A DNA stretch of 30,456 bases from Planctomycetota bacterium (GTDB lineage Bacteria > Planctomycetota > Planctomycetia > Pirellulales > Pirellulaceae), in NCBI GenBank assembly GCA_026692885.1, contig JAPLNJ010000848.1, forward strand, positions 1 to 30,456. The letters are read 5' to 3'. Shown here piece by piece: positions 8,547 through 16,217 of this stretch. The position numbers and the translations under genes were made by a program. Position 1 is the stretch's first letter, and every line of letters begins with the position of its first letter. Under the pieces are notes generated by a model. The model worked only from the letters and a program-made list of their open reading frames with translations, searched no databases and was not told where the DNA came from.

Positions 8547-8601
8547 GTCAGTCTTTCCAGGCTGACGCGTAGGCCACGTCAGGCTGGAAAGCCTGACCTA
8601 C
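8543..8601. repeat. Hairpin of two facing 25-bp repeat units
   Basis: Bases 8543-8567 and 8577-8601 are reverse complements with only two mismatches, separated by 9 bases. Each arm is itself nearly palindromic (core GTCAGGCTTTCCAGCCTGAC in the right-hand unit). The first three bases precede or form part of the flxB stop codon. A partial third unit occurs at 12631-12650, so this is a dispersed repeat. The mRNA hairpin between flxB and flxA could attenuate or stabilise the transcript. Confidence 0.85.
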
Positions 8602-8643
8602 CGGGTGGCGGCCTCCAGGCCGCGTCAAGGGAGATCGCAACGC

Positions 8644-9477
8644 ATGACCAATATCTACCAACCCGACCTGATGGAAGTCCTGGAAGTCCACCAGCAGACG
8701 GCCGATGTGAAGTCGGTGCGGATCCGGTTCCGCGACGAGGACCGGGCGCGCGACTTCAAGTTTCGGGTCGGCCAGTTCGGCATGTTCTCGGTGTTCGGTT
8801 GCGGCGAGTCGACGTTCAACATCTGCTCCAGCTCGAACTGGAAGGACTTCCTCGAATTCTGCTTCCGCCGCACGGGCAAGGTGACCGACGCGCTGTGGTC
8901 GCTGGAGAAAAACGACACGATCGGTTTCCGCGGCCCCTATGGGAACGCCTACCCGATGGACAAGTGGATCGGCAAGAACCTGCTCTTCATCGGCGGCGGG
9001 ATCGCCATGCCGCCGATCCGCTGCGCCATTTGGTACGCCCTGGAGAACCGCGCCGACTACGGCGAGATCACGATCGTGTACGGCGCCCGCAAGGCCGGCG
9101 ATCTGGTCTTCCGCCACGAATTGGATCGTTGGGCGGAATACGATCGGGTGCGCGTGATCCGGTGCGTGGACCCCGGCGGGGAAACACCCGACTGGGACGG
9201 CGAGGTGGGCTTCGTGCCGGCGGTGACCGAACGCGCTCAGCTCTCGGCCGATAACGCCGTGGCCCTGGTGATCGGCCCGCCGGTGATGATCAAGTTCACG
9301 CTGCCCGTCCTGGCGAAACTGGGCCTGACCGACCGCGACGTCTACACCAGCCTCGAAAACCGGATGAAGTGCGGCGTCGGCAAGTGCGGCCGCTGCAACT
9401 GCGGTCCGGTCTACGTCTGCAAGGAGGGCCCGGTGTTCACGTTGGCACAGCTCAAGGAATTGCCGAGCGATTACTAG
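8644..9477 (+). CDS. flxA: FlxA-like FAD/NAD(P)-binding [2Fe-2S] oxidoreductase
   Basis: The start is at ATG 8644 (MTNIYQPDLMEV) after AAGGGAG; the in-frame ATG at 8605 lies just after the hairpin repeat and adds unconserved residues. The 277-residue protein has a ferredoxin-reductase-like FAD domain (VGQFGMFSVFG, STFNICSS at 57-63), an NAD(P)-binding domain (LLFIGGGIAMPPIR, 113-126) and a C-terminal [2Fe-2S] motif C243-x4-C248-x2-C251-x7-C259. This matches PyrK, AsrB, sulfhydrogenase gamma and FlxA. With Hdr genes in the same cluster, FlxA, the NADH-oxidising entry subunit, is the best reading. Its stop overlaps the end of the convergent esterase gene by four bases. Confidence 0.87.
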   Translation: MTNIYQPDLMEVLEVHQQTADVKSVRIRFRDEDRARDFKFRVGQFGMFSVFGCGESTFNICSSSNWKDFLEFCFRRTGKVTDALWSLEKNDTIGFRGPYGNAYPMDKWIGKNLLFIGGGIAMPPIRCAIWYALENRADYGEITIVYGARKAGDLVFRHELDRWAEYDRVRVIRCVDPGGETPDWDGEVGFVPAVTERAQLSADNAVALVIGPPVMIKFTLPVLAKLGLTDRDVYTSLENRMKCGVGKCGRCNCGPVYVCKEGPVFTLAQLKELPSDY

Positions 9478-10370
9478 TGAGAGGGCCTGACAGGGGTCGA
9501 CTCCTGAACTGGGGTTTCCTGCAGGAGCAGCTGGACGGCTGGCGGGATCCAGCCGCTGCTCCAATGGTGGGTTCGCTGAGGACCGTCCTCGTAATGGTGC
9601 GAAACGCCCAGCTTGAGCATTAGCGCGTGGGCCGCTTCGTGCTGGTCACGGAAATTGTCATAGCCCAGCAGGAACAGCCGAGGTGCCCCACGCAGCTCCG
9701 CCGCGCGTTGCGCCAGCAACGTGCTGATGCGGTAGTGCTCGAAGTTGTCCTGCGTCCCGTAGATGTCGCCCATCCCGTAGCGATTCGGCTGGGCCATCGA
9801 CACGGGCGCATCCCAGGCGACCGCTCGGCCGAACAGGTCGGGATGCCGCAGCAACAGGCTGAAGGCTCCGTAGCCGGATTTGCTGAACCCGAGCAGTCGC
9901 CGGCCTGCCGGCGCGGCCTCGACCGGGTACTGCCTTTCGATCAACGGCATGACAACCTTCAGGAAATAGGTCTCCTGACGGATGGCAGCATTGCTCGGGT
10001 GGTCGGCGTACCAGGGTAGGTGCGAGAAGGTGGGGGCGACGAAGAACGCTTGATACCGGTTGTGCAAGTCGTGTTTTTGGACATCTGCCAACCCGTCCCC
10101 CCAGCGGTTTTCGGTGCCGGCTTCCACGGGCAGCACATAGACCACCGGATAACGCCGGCTCGGCTGCCAATGATCGGGCGGCAGAACGCGAAGCTCCGTC
10201 GGGGCGCCCTGGTACTCCGAGCGCAGCGTGTGCTTGAGGATTCCGGACCGGTCTTTGGTGGCCGCGTCATCCGCAGCCTCTGCTGCTCGGCTGGGGTCAC
10301 ACCTGCCCAACAGTCCGTCTGCCATCGTCAGCCCTAGGACGATCGCCGTGGCCACCAGCAAGCGGATCAT
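9474..10370 (-). CDS. Exported putative esterase (alpha/beta hydrolase, esterase D type)
   Basis: On the minus strand, ATG at 10370 follows CAGGGAG and begins MIRLLVATAIVLGLTMADG, a Sec-type signal peptide with likely cleavage near RAAEA (about residue 32). The mature part (298 residues in all) shows the esterase D-like pattern: YPVVYVLPV strand near 75-82, nucleophile elbow LLGFSKSGYGAF with S163, and a late histidine in QRTHHWSS. The acid residue is not clear to me. The substrate is unknown; family members hydrolyse acyl and carbohydrate esters. It is convergent with flxA, overlapping by four bases with no room for a terminator, and divergent from purA. Confidence 0.8.
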   Translation of the reverse strand: MIRLLVATAIVLGLTMADGLLGRCDPSRAAEAADDAATKDRSGILKHTLRSEYQGAPTELRVLPPDHWQPSRRYPVVYVLPVEAGTENRWGDGLADVQKHDLHNRYQAFFVAPTFSHLPWYADHPSNAAIRQETYFLKVVMPLIERQYPVEAAPAGRRLLGFSKSGYGAFSLLLRHPDLFGRAVAWDAPVSMAQPNRYGMGDIYGTQDNFEHYRISTLLAQRAAELRGAPRLFLLGYDNFRDQHEAAHALMLKLGVSHHYEDGPQRTHHWSSGWIPPAVQLLLQETPVQESTPVRPSH

Positions 10371-10421
10371 GCTCAAGACTCCCTGGGGTCTGTCGAAGTT
10401 ACAGCCTAGAGGCCGCATCAC

Positions 10422-10571
10422 GAACCATCGCCAGCAGTGTACCAGACGGCGCGCCGGTGGCTATACGGCACGCGGCTCAGGATTCGGTCTCTCCGCTTGA
10501 CCACGCCGGGTGCTCGGGCGTAAACTGCGGCGTTTGGACGCGACGAGTTTTTTACCGTGGGAGATCTTGCG
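10422..10571. promoter_or_regulatory. Divergent promoter region between esterase gene and purA
   Basis: About 150 to 200 bases separate two genes read in opposite directions, so promoters for both must lie here or just outside. I see no confident sigma-70 boxes. The AT-richer patch GAGTTTTTTACC at 10545-10556 lies just before purA. A GGGAG Shine-Dalgarno at 10559-10563 helps decide the purA start. Confidence 0.4.
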
Positions 10572-11852
10572 TTGACAGCAACCTGTGTGATCGGTTTGCA
10601 GTGGGGCGATGAAGCCAAGGGTAAGATCGTCGACCTGCTGACGGACCAGTACGATATCGTGGTCCGTTACCAGGGCGGGGCCAACGCCGGCCATACGGTC
10701 GTCGTGGGTAGCGAGGTCTATAAACTACATCATGTGCCTAGCGGAATTCTGCGGAAGCGGGTCATCAACGTCGTGGGACCGGGCGTGGTCCTCAATCCGC
10801 CGGTGATCCTGCAGGAGATCGACTCCCTGGTGCAGCGGGGCATCGCCGTCGGCGAGAACTTGATGCTCAGCGATCGGGTGCACGTGGTTTTTCCGTGGCA
10901 CATCGCCGAGGATCGGGCCGCGGAGGCGGCGGCCGCGAAAGGCGCCGGCATCGGCACGACCTTGCGCGGCATCGGACCCTGTTATTGTGACAAGTACGGG
11001 CGGTCCCAAGCGATCCGGCTGGGCGACATGCTCCGCTCCGACTTCCCGGAGCGCGTGCGACAGGTGGTCGAGTTCAAGCGGCGCCTGCTGGCCGCCTACG
11101 CTTCGGACGTGCAGCTGGACGCCGAGCAGATCACCACCGAATTCCAAGGGCATGCGGAGCGTCTACGGCCCCACGTGGCCGACACCACGACCTACCTGTT
11201 GGATGCGTTGGACGCGGGTAAACGCCTGCTCATGGAAGGCGCCCAGGGCACGATGCTGGACATCGATCACGGGACCTTCCCGTTCGTGACCAGCAGCAAC
11301 AGTTCCGGCGTCGGTATGTCGGCCGGGTCGGGCGTGCCGGCACGCTGGCTGACCAAAGTCATCGGCGTGGCCAAAGCCTACACGACCCGTGTGGGCGGGG
11401 GCCCGTTCCCGACCGAACTGAACGACGCGACCGGCGACCGTATTCGCGAGTTGGGTCATGAGTATGGCACGACGACCGGGCGGCCGCGCCGCTGCGGCTG
11501 GTTCGACGCGGTGGCCGTGCGTTACGCGGCCCGTTTGGGCGGCATCCACGGCATCTCGCTGATGATGATGGACGTGCTCAGCCATCTGCCCGAAATCAAC
11601 ATCTGCGTGGCCTACGACCTGGACGGCCAGCGTCTGACGCACGTGCCCAGCCATGTCGACGATCTGCGCCGCCTGAAGCCGATCTTCGAGACGTGGCCCG
11701 GCTGGCAACAGGATGTCACGCAGGCGCGCCGGCTCCAGGATCTGCCCGCCGGGGCGCGGCGCTACCTCGATCGCGTCAGCGAACTGGTCGGCCGCCCAAT
11801 CGAGATGGTGTCGGTCGGTCCGGATCGCGCGCAGACGATCTGTGAAACGTGA
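10572..11852 (+). CDS. purA: Adenylosuccinate synthetase
   Basis: It condenses IMP and aspartate with GTP to adenylosuccinate in AMP synthesis. I choose TTG 10572 as start: GGGAG (10559-10563) sits 8 bases upstream, and the resulting numbering puts the catalytic residues at D13 (QWGDEAKGK) and H41 (NAGHT), as in E. coli PurA. A GTG at 10557 is the alternative and would add five residues. The product has 426 residues, normal for the family, with [41 protein letters not shown] and [13 protein letters not shown] motifs. The nucleotide loop reads GDEAKGK, where GDEGKGK is usual. It is followed 21 bases later by uppS, probably in the same transcript. Confidence 0.96.
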   Translation: MTATCVIGLQWGDEAKGKIVDLLTDQYDIVVRYQGGANAGHTVVVGSEVYKLHHVPSGILRKRVINVVGPGVVLNPPVILQEIDSLVQRGIAVGENLMLSDRVHVVFPWHIAEDRAAEAAAAKGAGIGTTLRGIGPCYCDKYGRSQAIRLGDMLRSDFPERVRQVVEFKRRLLAAYASDVQLDAEQITTEFQGHAERLRPHVADTTTYLLDALDAGKRLLMEGAQGTMLDIDHGTFPFVTSSNSSGVGMSAGSGVPARWLTKVIGVAKAYTTRVGGGPFPTELNDATGDRIRELGHEYGTTTGRPRRCGWFDAVAVRYAARLGGIHGISLMMMDVLSHLPEINICVAYDLDGQRLTHVPSHVDDLRRLKPIFETWPGWQQDVTQARRLQDLPAGARRYLDRVSELVGRPIEMVSVGPDRAQTICET

Positions 11853-11873
11853 ACGACTGGTCGGGGACGAACG

Positions 11874-12632
11874 ATGCCTGACGTCGCCGCAGACAACACG
11901 GTCGAGCTGACCGAGATCCCGCGGGAGCGGTTGCCGCGTCATATCGCCATCATCATGGACGGCAACGGCCGCTGGGCTCAGCGCCGCCATCTGCCGCGCA
12001 TCGAAGGGCACCGCCGCGGCGTGGCCAGTGTGCGGCGGACCGTCGAAGAGTGCGCGCGGCTGGGCCTCGAACAACTGACGCTGTATTGCCTGTCCAGCGA
12101 GAACTGGAAACGGCCGCAACCGGAACTCGATTTCCTGATGCATCTGCTGGAACAGTACATGATCGAGGAACGGGGCACGATCATGCAGCAGAATATCGTG
12201 GTCGACATCATCGGCCGCCGCGATGGGATTCCGTCGCAGGTCCAGCAGCAAATGGACCAGACGGTACGGCTGAGTTCCCACAACACGGGCATGCGACTAT
12301 GCCTGGCGATCAACTACGGCGGACGGGCCGAGCTGGTCGATGCCGTACGGGCGATTGCCCGCCGCGTGCGAGACGAGGACCTGGCCGTCGAGGACATCGA
12401 CGAGCAGTCGATTTCGCAGCACCTGTATACGGCCGGCAGGCCCGATCCGGATCTGCTGATCCGCACGGCGGGGGAAATGCGGATCAGCAACTTCCTGCTG
12501 TGGCAGATCAGTTATGCCGAATTGTGGGTCACGCCACGTTGCTGGCCGGAATTCGGCGAACAGGACCTCCACCAGGCTTTTCGCGACTACGCCGCGCGCG
12601 ATCGCCGCTTCGGCGGGCTGACGGTGACGTAG
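11874..12632 (+). CDS. uppS: Isoprenyl transferase (undecaprenyl diphosphate synthase)
   Basis: The 252-residue protein elongates farnesyl diphosphate with isopentenyl diphosphate to make the lipid carrier for cell-wall and glycan synthesis. Visible signatures include HIAIIMDGNGRWAQRR with the catalytic D29, GHRRGVASVRRTVEEC, LTLYCLSSENWKRP, LCLAINYGGRAELVDAVR, and DLLIRTAGEMRISNFLLWQISYAEL near the C-terminus. All belong to the cis-prenyltransferase family, and the length is typical. The start at ATG 11874 follows GGGGACGA and lies 21 bases after purA. Downstream is a hairpin-rich 93-base gap shared with the convergent glycosylase gene. Confidence 0.96.
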   Translation: MPDVAADNTVELTEIPRERLPRHIAIIMDGNGRWAQRRHLPRIEGHRRGVASVRRTVEECARLGLEQLTLYCLSSENWKRPQPELDFLMHLLEQYMIEERGTIMQQNIVVDIIGRRDGIPSQVQQQMDQTVRLSSHNTGMRLCLAINYGGRAELVDAVRAIARRVRDEDLAVEDIDEQSISQHLYTAGRPDPDLLIRTAGEMRISNFLLWQISYAELWVTPRCWPEFGEQDLHQAFRDYAARDRRFGGLTVT

Positions 12633-12650
12633 GTCAGGCTTTCCAGCCGG
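12631..12650. repeat. Partial copy of the GTCAGG-TTTCCAG repeat
   Basis: GTAGGTCAGGCTTTCCAGCC at 12631-12650 matches the right-hand unit of the hairpin between flxB and flxA for 20 bases, and like that copy begins at or in the stop codon of the upstream gene. The continuation (GGACTCTCCGG) diverges. Two of three units therefore abut stop codons. Confidence 0.75.
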
Positions 12651-12676
12651 ACTCTCCGGAGCCGGACAGTATCGGC

Positions 12677-12722
12677 AGCGACTCGCTGTACAGAAGTCGC
12701 TCCTGCACGGCTCTGGAGAGCC
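12677..12722. terminator. Hairpins between convergent uppS and glycosylase genes
   Basis: AGCGACT (12677-12683) pairs with AGTCGCT (12695-12701), and GGCTCTGGAGAGCC (12709-12722) forms a second small hairpin just before the 3' end of the minus-strand gene. Neither is followed by a T run, so a bidirectional terminator role is only suggested by location between two convergent genes. Confidence 0.35.
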
Positions 12723-12725
12723 ATG

Positions 12726-13265
12726 CTACTTTGGTGCCCGCCGGCCACTGACGAAGGGATTGCCGCTCACGAAGAACCGCAGCGGCAGCTCGTGGCCCGA
12801 GGTCACACCGATCCGTGGCGAATGCGCGATGCGGAAGGCCGGCGGGTGGTCGGCGTCGTCCTCCGCGATCCACAACTGCTCGCCCAGCGTTAAATCCCAC
12901 CCATCCAGCCGCTTGTCGATCGCCAGGGCTTCGCACAACTTGGCCGGCCCGCTGGCCAAGGCGCGGATCTCGTCCTGTCTGGCAATTTGTTCCGGTTCTG
13001 TGACGGCGTTGAAGCAGTACCGGGCGTGAATGGGGTAGACGTACGCGTGTCCCGGCGGACCGAACATCGAGGCGTTCTTGCGGGTGCGGCCGCGGGCCGC
13101 ATGACACGCCGGATCGTGCTCCGCCAGATACGCCTCCGTCTCCACGATCCGGCCGACGGCCAGACCTTCGTGCATCTCGCGCAGCAACAACTTTCCCAAG
13201 AGAGCCTGGGCCACGGAGACGGAATCGCGGTCATAGAAGCTGCGGGGCAGCGGAGTAGACGCCAT
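12726..13265 (-). CDS. DNA-3-methyladenine glycosylase (AAG family), shortened
   Basis: This 179-residue minus-strand protein starts MASTPLPRSFYDRDSVSVAQALLGKLLLRE. It carries the AAG-family signatures GRIVETEAYLAEHDPACHAARGRT, with the catalytic glutamate of VETEAY (E42), FGPPGHAYVYPIHARYCFNAVT, and SGPAKLCEALAID. The family excises alkylated purines in base excision repair. Between NAVTEPE (about residue 92) and RALASGPAKL (about 101), the family normally has an AVLIRALEP-L-G strand plus a helix of roughly 20-25 residues. Here only QIARQDEI remains. The reading frame is intact, so this looks like an in-frame deletion that removes the conserved LIRA arginine; activity is doubtful. It is convergent with uppS. 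Confidence 0.8.
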   Translation of the reverse strand: MASTPLPRSFYDRDSVSVAQALLGKLLLREMHEGLAVGRIVETEAYLAEHDPACHAARGRTRKNASMFGPPGHAYVYPIHARYCFNAVTEPEQIARQDEIRALASGPAKLCEALAIDKRLDGWDLTLGEQLWIAEDDADHPPAFRIAHSPRIGVTSGHELPLRFFVSGNPFVSGRRAPK

Positions 13266-13472
13266 GGGTAAACAATCCTAGCCCCACCTACCATGACGTG
13301 TTTGCGGAGCATTCGCAAGGCGTCCTACGAGAGCCGTCCCGCGGGATCGAAGGCTGCGGCGGCATGGCGGGTTGTCCCGATCCCGGCCGCGCGTGTACGA
13401 TATCGGCGGATTCGACCGTGGGGTATTTTCCTGCTGCACCTGTCTGCTCAAGCCTCCGAAGGGACACTAGCC

Positions 13473-15752
13473 ATGTGGAAGACGTTCGCTCTGATGGCGG
13501 GATTCTTCGCCGCCCTGGGGTCTGTCAACGCCGTTGGTGCAGCCGACCAACTGCTGGTCGAGGCCGAGAGCTTCCAGGACCGCGGCGGCTGGGAACTGGA
13601 CACCCAATTCATCCAGATCATGGGCTCGCCCTACTTGCTGGCCCACGGCTTGGGCCGGCCTGTCAAGGACGCCACCACCACAGTCGAATTGCCGGCGTCT
13701 GGCAAGTACCGGGTGTTCGTACGCACCAAGGACTGGGTGGCGCGTTGGAATGCGCCGGGCCAGCCCGGCAAGTTCCAGTTGTCGATCGACGGGCAGCCGC
13801 TGTCGGAAACCTTTGGTACCCAAGGGGCGGATTGGTTCTGGCACGACGGTGGCACGGTGGAGATCAAGGACCGCCAAGTGCGTCTGGCCTTACATGATTT
13901 GACCGGTTTCGAGGGCCGCTGCGACGCCATCTTGTTCACCAAGGATCTCAGCTACACACCGCCCCACGAGTCGGCCGCGTTGGCCGAGTGGCGCCGACAG
14001 TTGCTGGGGCTGGACGACCAGCCGACCGAGCAGAGCGGCTACGATCTGGTCGTCGTGGGTGGCGGCTACGCCGGGATGGGAGCGGCCATCTCGGCGGCTC
14101 GCATGGGCTGCCGGGTGGCGCTGATCCAGGACCGGCCGGTGCTGGGCGGCAACGGCTCCAGCGAAGTGCGGGTCTGGGCTCAGGGTCTGATTCGCCGTGG
14201 CCGTTTCCCACGCATCGGCGAAATCGTGGAGGAGTTCGGCGACCGCGCTACCAAGTCGCCGGGCACGGCCGAGGAGTTCCAGGACGACCGGAAGGAAACG
14301 CTCGTCCGCGCCGAGAAGAACATCGCCTTGTTCCTGAACCATCACGCCTACCAAGTCGAGGTCAACGGCTCGCGGGTCGTGGCCGTCCGGACGCTCGACA
14401 CCAGGACCAGTCAGCGCGAGCGGTTCACGGGCAAGTTGTTCGCCGATTGCACTGGGCACGCCACGATCGGTTTCTTGGCCGGCGCCCACTATGACATGAA
14501 GCCCGACGGCCGGATGGGCATGAGCAACATGTGGCGGTGGGACGAGGCCGAGCAACCCACACAGTTCCCGGAGGTGCCCTGGGCGTTGGACTTGGACATG
14601 GAAGATTTTCCTTATCCCCGCGACCACCATGCCCCCTGGTTTTGGGAAAGTGGCTTTGACAAGGACCCGATTCGCGAAGCCGAAGCCATCCGCGACTGGA
14701 ACCTACGGGCCGCCTACGGGGCCTTCAATGCGATGAAGAACCGCGGCGGCAAGGACAAGCACGAAAATGCCTCGTTGACGTGGATGGCCTATATCGGTGG
14801 ACCTCGTGAGTCGCGGCGATTGTTGGGCGACGTGATCTTGAGCGAAGAAGACGTGGTCTCCAAGCAGGACTTCCCCGACGGCTGCGTGCCGAGCACCTGG
14901 TCCATCGATCTGCACTATCCCAAAAAGCAATACGCCAAGAAGTATCCGGACAACCCCTTCATCTCGGTCGCCGAGTTCGATGCGCGCGTCGATCGCAATT
15001 TCGGCTATCCCGTCCCCTACCGCTGCTTCTACTCGCGGAACATCTCCAACCTGTTCATGGCGGGGCGCTGCATCAGCGTGACACATGAAGCGTTGGGAAC
15101 AACCCGCGTGATGAAGACCTGTGGGATGATGGGCGAGGTGGTCGGTAAGGCGGCGGCGATTTGCGTGAAGCAGGATTGCGCGCCGCGCGACGTGTACGAG
15201 CAGCACCTGGACGAACTGAAGAAGTTGTTGGAACTGCCGGGCAAAGCCCATCGCGAGACTGTGCAGGCGGAGGTCATCATCCCGGCCAATGTGCCGCCGA
15301 TCGCGTCGCCGTTCGGCCCGCCGACGGGGCTCGATCCGGCCCAACTGCCAGGACTGGTGATCGACGATCGGCAGGCCACCAAGCAGGGCAAATGGGGTGA
15401 GGGGCAAGGCTTGAAGGGCTACGTGGGGCACGGCTACCTGTACGCCTCGGCGGACGCCGCGAACACGGTGCGGTTCGAGTTCAAGCTGGCGGCTACCGGC
15501 CGCTACGAGGTGCGTTATGCGTATCAGCCGCACGAGAATCGCGGCCGGACGGTGCCGGTGACAGTGCACAGTGCCGACGGCGAAAAGACCATCCGCATCA
15601 ACATGCGAGAGGCGCCGCCGTTGGAGCACGGTTTCATCTCGCTCGGCGAGTTCTCCTTTAAGGCCGGCGAGGCCGGCGCGGTAGTCGTCTCCGGCGAGAG
15701 CGCCGGCGGCAACGCCCACGCCGATGCCGTGCAGGTGCTGCCGGTGAAGTGA
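13473..15752 (+). CDS. Secreted FAD-dependent oxidoreductase with golvesin-like C-terminus
   Basis: I choose ATG 13473 (GGGA at 13461-13464 upstream) because MWKTFALMAGFFAALGSVNAVGA is a clean signal peptide; the open frame reaches back to 13293 but adds 60 unconserved residues. The 759-residue protein has an N-terminal beta-rich module (about 25-160, VEAESFQDRGGW). An FAD-binding domain of the PF12831 type follows (YDLVVVGGGYAGMGAAISAARMG at 190-212, RPVLGGNGSSEVRVW at 221-235, NLFMAGRCISVTHEALGTTRVMKTCGMMG near 525). The C-terminal domain (about 620-759, GLVIDDRQATKQGKW, GYLYASADAANTVRFEF, GRYEVRYAY) resembles golvesin/Xly carbohydrate-binding-like modules. Export plus such modules suggests action on polysaccharide or sugar; the substrate is unknown. 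It is divergent from the glycosylase gene. Confidence 0.85.
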   Translation: MWKTFALMAGFFAALGSVNAVGAADQLLVEAESFQDRGGWELDTQFIQIMGSPYLLAHGLGRPVKDATTTVELPASGKYRVFVRTKDWVARWNAPGQPGKFQLSIDGQPLSETFGTQGADWFWHDGGTVEIKDRQVRLALHDLTGFEGRCDAILFTKDLSYTPPHESAALAEWRRQLLGLDDQPTEQSGYDLVVVGGGYAGMGAAISAARMGCRVALIQDRPVLGGNGSSEVRVWAQGLIRRGRFPRIGEIVEEFGDRATKSPGTAEEFQDDRKETLVRAEKNIALFLNHHAYQVEVNGSRVVAVRTLDTRTSQRERFTGKLFADCTGHATIGFLAGAHYDMKPDGRMGMSNMWRWDEAEQPTQFPEVPWALDLDMEDFPYPRDHHAPWFWESGFDKDPIREAEAIRDWNLRAAYGAFNAMKNRGGKDKHENASLTWMAYIGGPRESRRLLGDVILSEEDVVSKQDFPDGCVPSTWSIDLHYPKKQYAKKYPDNPFISVAEFDARVDRNFGYPVPYRCFYSRNISNLFMAGRCISVTHEALGTTRVMKTCGMMGEVVGKAAAICVKQDCAPRDVYEQHLDELKKLLELPGKAHRETVQAEVIIPANVPPIASPFGPPTGLDPAQLPGLVIDDRQATKQGKWGEGQGLKGYVGHGYLYASADAANTVRFEFKLAATGRYEVRYAYQPHENRGRTVPVTVHSADGEKTIRINMREAPPLEHGFISLGEFSFKAGEAGAVVVSGESAGGNAHADAVQVLPVK

Positions 15753-15807
15753 ACTCGCGCGCAATCACGGGCGATCGGCAAACCGTCGGCGAGGGCGGCG
15801 CTGGACT

Positions 15808-15851
15808 CCCCTCGCCCCGGTACTCCGGGGGAATCGATCGGGGGTGAGGGG
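15808..15851. terminator. GC hairpin after the FAD oxidoreductase
   Basis: CCCCTCGCCCC (15808-15818) pairs over 11 bases with GGGGTGAGGGG (15841-15851) with one G-T wobble, and the loop holds a nested CCGG-TACT-CCGG. It lies 56 bases after the stop, consistent with a terminator, but lacks a T run. A similar GGGGTGAGGGG string occurs near 16531-16541, so it may instead be a dispersed repeat. Confidence 0.45.
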
Positions 15852-15965
15852 CACTGCCGTTAAGGATTTCCAGGCGGTAGCAACGCGAACCGAAATAACT
15901 TCCCGGTTGGGCCGTCACGCACGGCGGCTGGCAAGTGAGCCTGGGCCTGGGGGCCTAACTATGAA

Positions 15966-16076
15966 GGATTAGATTGTGCGGTGACCGAAGCTAGCGACAG
16001 GGCGCAGTGAGAAACCGGTTGACAGGGTGAGCGTTGACCGGTGAGAAAGCCAGCCACAATCTAACTAATCCCTGGT
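15966..16076 (+). repeat. Structured left-end sequence of the element, copy 1
   Basis: GGATTAGATTGTG near the left end is mirrored by CACAATCTAACTAATCC about 100 bases later (perfect CACAATCTAATCC in copy 2; copy 1 carries an extra ACTA). Between them is a nested palindrome around ACCGGTTGAC...TTGACCGGT. The sequence continues CTGGTTCAAGTAGCCCGCGGCG. This long hairpin could be a recombination or transposition end or a structured RNA. Strand is given in the direction the hairpin reads; transcription is unknown. Confidence 0.55.
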
Positions 16077-16217
16077 TCAAGTAGCCCGCGGCGAGGGGCT
16101 AGCGGCTGCTGTTGCGGCGGCTGGTGTATGGCTTGCTAAGGGGTTTTGCCTTTCGGCCCGCTGCTCTGGGCGGGCATTCTTGAGCTGGCGCTGGACGGGG
16201 ATCGTCGCGCGGTGGAC

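Noticed and set aside
2403..9477. Methanogen-type hydrogenase-heterodisulfide reductase operon
   Set aside because: No hydrogenase large or small subunit is present; FAD/NAD-binding and AsrA-type genes point to the Flx version.
16060..16095. tRNA-like CTGGTTCAAGTAGCCCG segment
   Set aside because: It resembles a T-loop, but no acceptor, D or anticodon arms can be fitted around it.
15966..16110. Group II intron or retron RNA in the repeated element
   Set aside because: The GTGCGG start and stem-rich sequence invite this, but no reverse transcriptase and no domain V-like AGC...GTTC hairpin was found, so only a structured sequence is claimed.
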